Source: Caulobacteraceae bacterium UBA5005 (GTDB lineage: Bacteria; Pseudomonadota; Alphaproteobacteria; Caulobacterales; Caulobacteraceae). Taken from it: DNA of 8,348 nt. The translations under genes were made by a program, and so were the position numbers. The stretch covers positions 1 through 8,348 of the forward strand of contig DGYN01000037.1 of the NCBI GenBank assembly GCA_002398405.1. The letters run 5' to 3'. The notes beneath the pieces were generated by a model. It searched no databases. It saw nothing but the letters and a program-made list of their open reading frames with translations, and was not told the origin of the DNA. Numbering within the stretch: position 1 is the first letter of the stretch; each line of letters opens with the position of its first letter. Below, piece after piece: positions 5,959-8,348 of this stretch.

Positions 5959-6411
5959 TTAGTAAACCAGCAACACCGTGTTGGTGTATTTGAGCAGGTC
6001 CCCGCAGGCGATCACGCCGGCCCAGGCCAGAAGCACAGCCGCGGCGGTCAGGCGAAGACTGCCTGAGCCGTTGAGCAGCCGCCGGGTGAGCAGGGCGCCG
6101 GCGATCAGGAAGGCGAACTTCACCGCGAAAACCGGATTGGTCAGGTGCTTGGCCGGATAGGCCATGAGCAGCAGGAGGCCCGAGATCAGGGCGAGGACAA
6201 AGCCGGTCCACATCACCGGCGTGAAGCGCTTGAAGAGCGCGGGCTCGATGGTCTTGGCGAAACCGAAGTTACGGAGCGCGACCAAGGCGGAGCCGCCCAC
6301 CAGGAGGGCCAGACCCCACATGTGAAGGATCAGAAAGGTGAAGACCGCCCACGAGGATTCGCGAATCCAGGTGGAAAACGGCAGGTCTTGAACCCAGCGA
6401 ATGGCATCCAT
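5959..6411 (-). CDS. Four-helix integral membrane protein, DUF6644-like, first of a tandem pair
   Basis: A 150-residue protein with four predicted transmembrane segments (about 22-46, 66-85, 94-111, 121-139) and an N-terminal amphipathic stretch, PFSTWIRESSW (11-21). It shares His30 in helix 1, NPVFAVK (92-98) and WxxVIxxGxLLxY (130-142) with the following gene. I believe proteins of this kind fall in DUF6644, but the family has no known function that I can state. It lies 44 bases downstream of carB. No Shine-Dalgarno sequence is visible. A TATAGT -10-like box lies only eight bases before the ATG, so a leaderless transcript or read-through from carB is plausible. Confidence 0.83.
   Translation of the reverse strand: MDAIRWVQDLPFSTWIRESSWAVFTFLILHMWGLALLVGGSALVALRNFGFAKTIEPALFKRFTPVMWTGFVLALISGLLLLMAYPAKHLTNPVFAVKFAFLIAGALLTRRLLNGSGSLRLTAAAVLLAWAGVIACGDLLKYTNTVLLVY
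6355..6368. repeat. Perfect 14-bp palindrome containing two GANTC sites
   Basis: GGATTCGCGAATCC is a perfect palindrome inside the first membrane-protein gene, encoding the WIRES part of its N-terminus. It contains GATTC and GAATC, two CcrM-type methylation sites, four bases apart. Because it lies in coding sequence, the palindrome may be incidental. Confidence 0.45.
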
Positions 6412-6419
6412 GGCCGGAA

Positions 6420-6425
6420 ACTATA
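6420..6425 (-). promoter_or_regulatory. Possible -10 element for a leaderless transcript of the membrane-protein genes
   Basis: TATAGT on the minus strand matches the -10 consensus at 5 of 6 positions. It ends eight bases before the ATG at 6411, so transcription would begin at or next to the start codon. No convincing -35 box is seen 17 bases upstream. The 44-base gap to carB (6412-6455) shows no intrinsic terminator. Confidence 0.3.
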
Positions 6426-6455
6426 GCCACGGTTGTCGCGAAAAGATTTCACCCC

Positions 6456-8348
<1,893 letters not shown>

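Noticed and set aside
5973..5987. Inverted repeat in ACACCGTGTTGGTGT near the end of the first membrane gene
   Set aside because: It lies within codons for the YTNTVLLVY end of the protein, the arms are short and nothing follows that would make it a terminator.
5295..5993. Plus-strand open frame of 232 codons across the exported protein and membrane-protein genes
   Set aside because: Highly charged, Gly/Asp/Glu/Arg-rich antisense translation over two genes with signal-peptide and transmembrane patterns; not credible.

Overview
The window is a GC-rich, gene-dense chromosomal stretch. It is most likely from an alphaproteobacterium of the Caulobacter/Phenylobacterium type. That assignment is inferred from base composition, from a carB and a greA gene lying close together on one strand, and from the flavour of the accessory genes. 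There is no rRNA, tRNA, CRISPR array, transposase or integrase, and no intergenic gap longer than about 115 bases.

Layout from left to right: the 5' part of greA (minus, runs off the left edge); an amidohydrolase (minus); a GNAT acetyltransferase (plus, divergent from the amidohydrolase); a short AT-rich convergent spacer; an acyltransferase-3 membrane protein (minus); a haloacid-dehalogenase-like HAD hydrolase (plus, divergent from the acyltransferase); a glutathione S-transferase (minus, its stop overlapping the HAD stop); a small exported four-cysteine protein (minus); two tandem, related four-helix membrane proteins (minus); and the 3' part of carB (minus, runs off the right edge). From carB down to the GST all genes are on the minus strand with gaps of 44, 1, 10 and 36 bases, so they could be read as one transcription unit.

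carB (pyrimidine and arginine biosynthesis) and greA (rescue of stalled RNA polymerase) are housekeeping genes. The roughly 6 kb between them holds accessory enzymes with no obvious shared pathway. Three things stand out. First, the convergent GNAT/acyltransferase spacer contains a perfect 14-base palindrome, GTTTCACGTGAAAC, which matches the core of the ParB-binding centromere site parS. Second, the two adjacent membrane proteins look like a diverged tandem duplication and sit directly upstream of the exported protein, as a possible small membrane/periplasm module of unknown function. Third, the amidohydrolase/GNAT divergent spacer carries two strong inverted repeats. I did not see a clearly new defence or mobile system.
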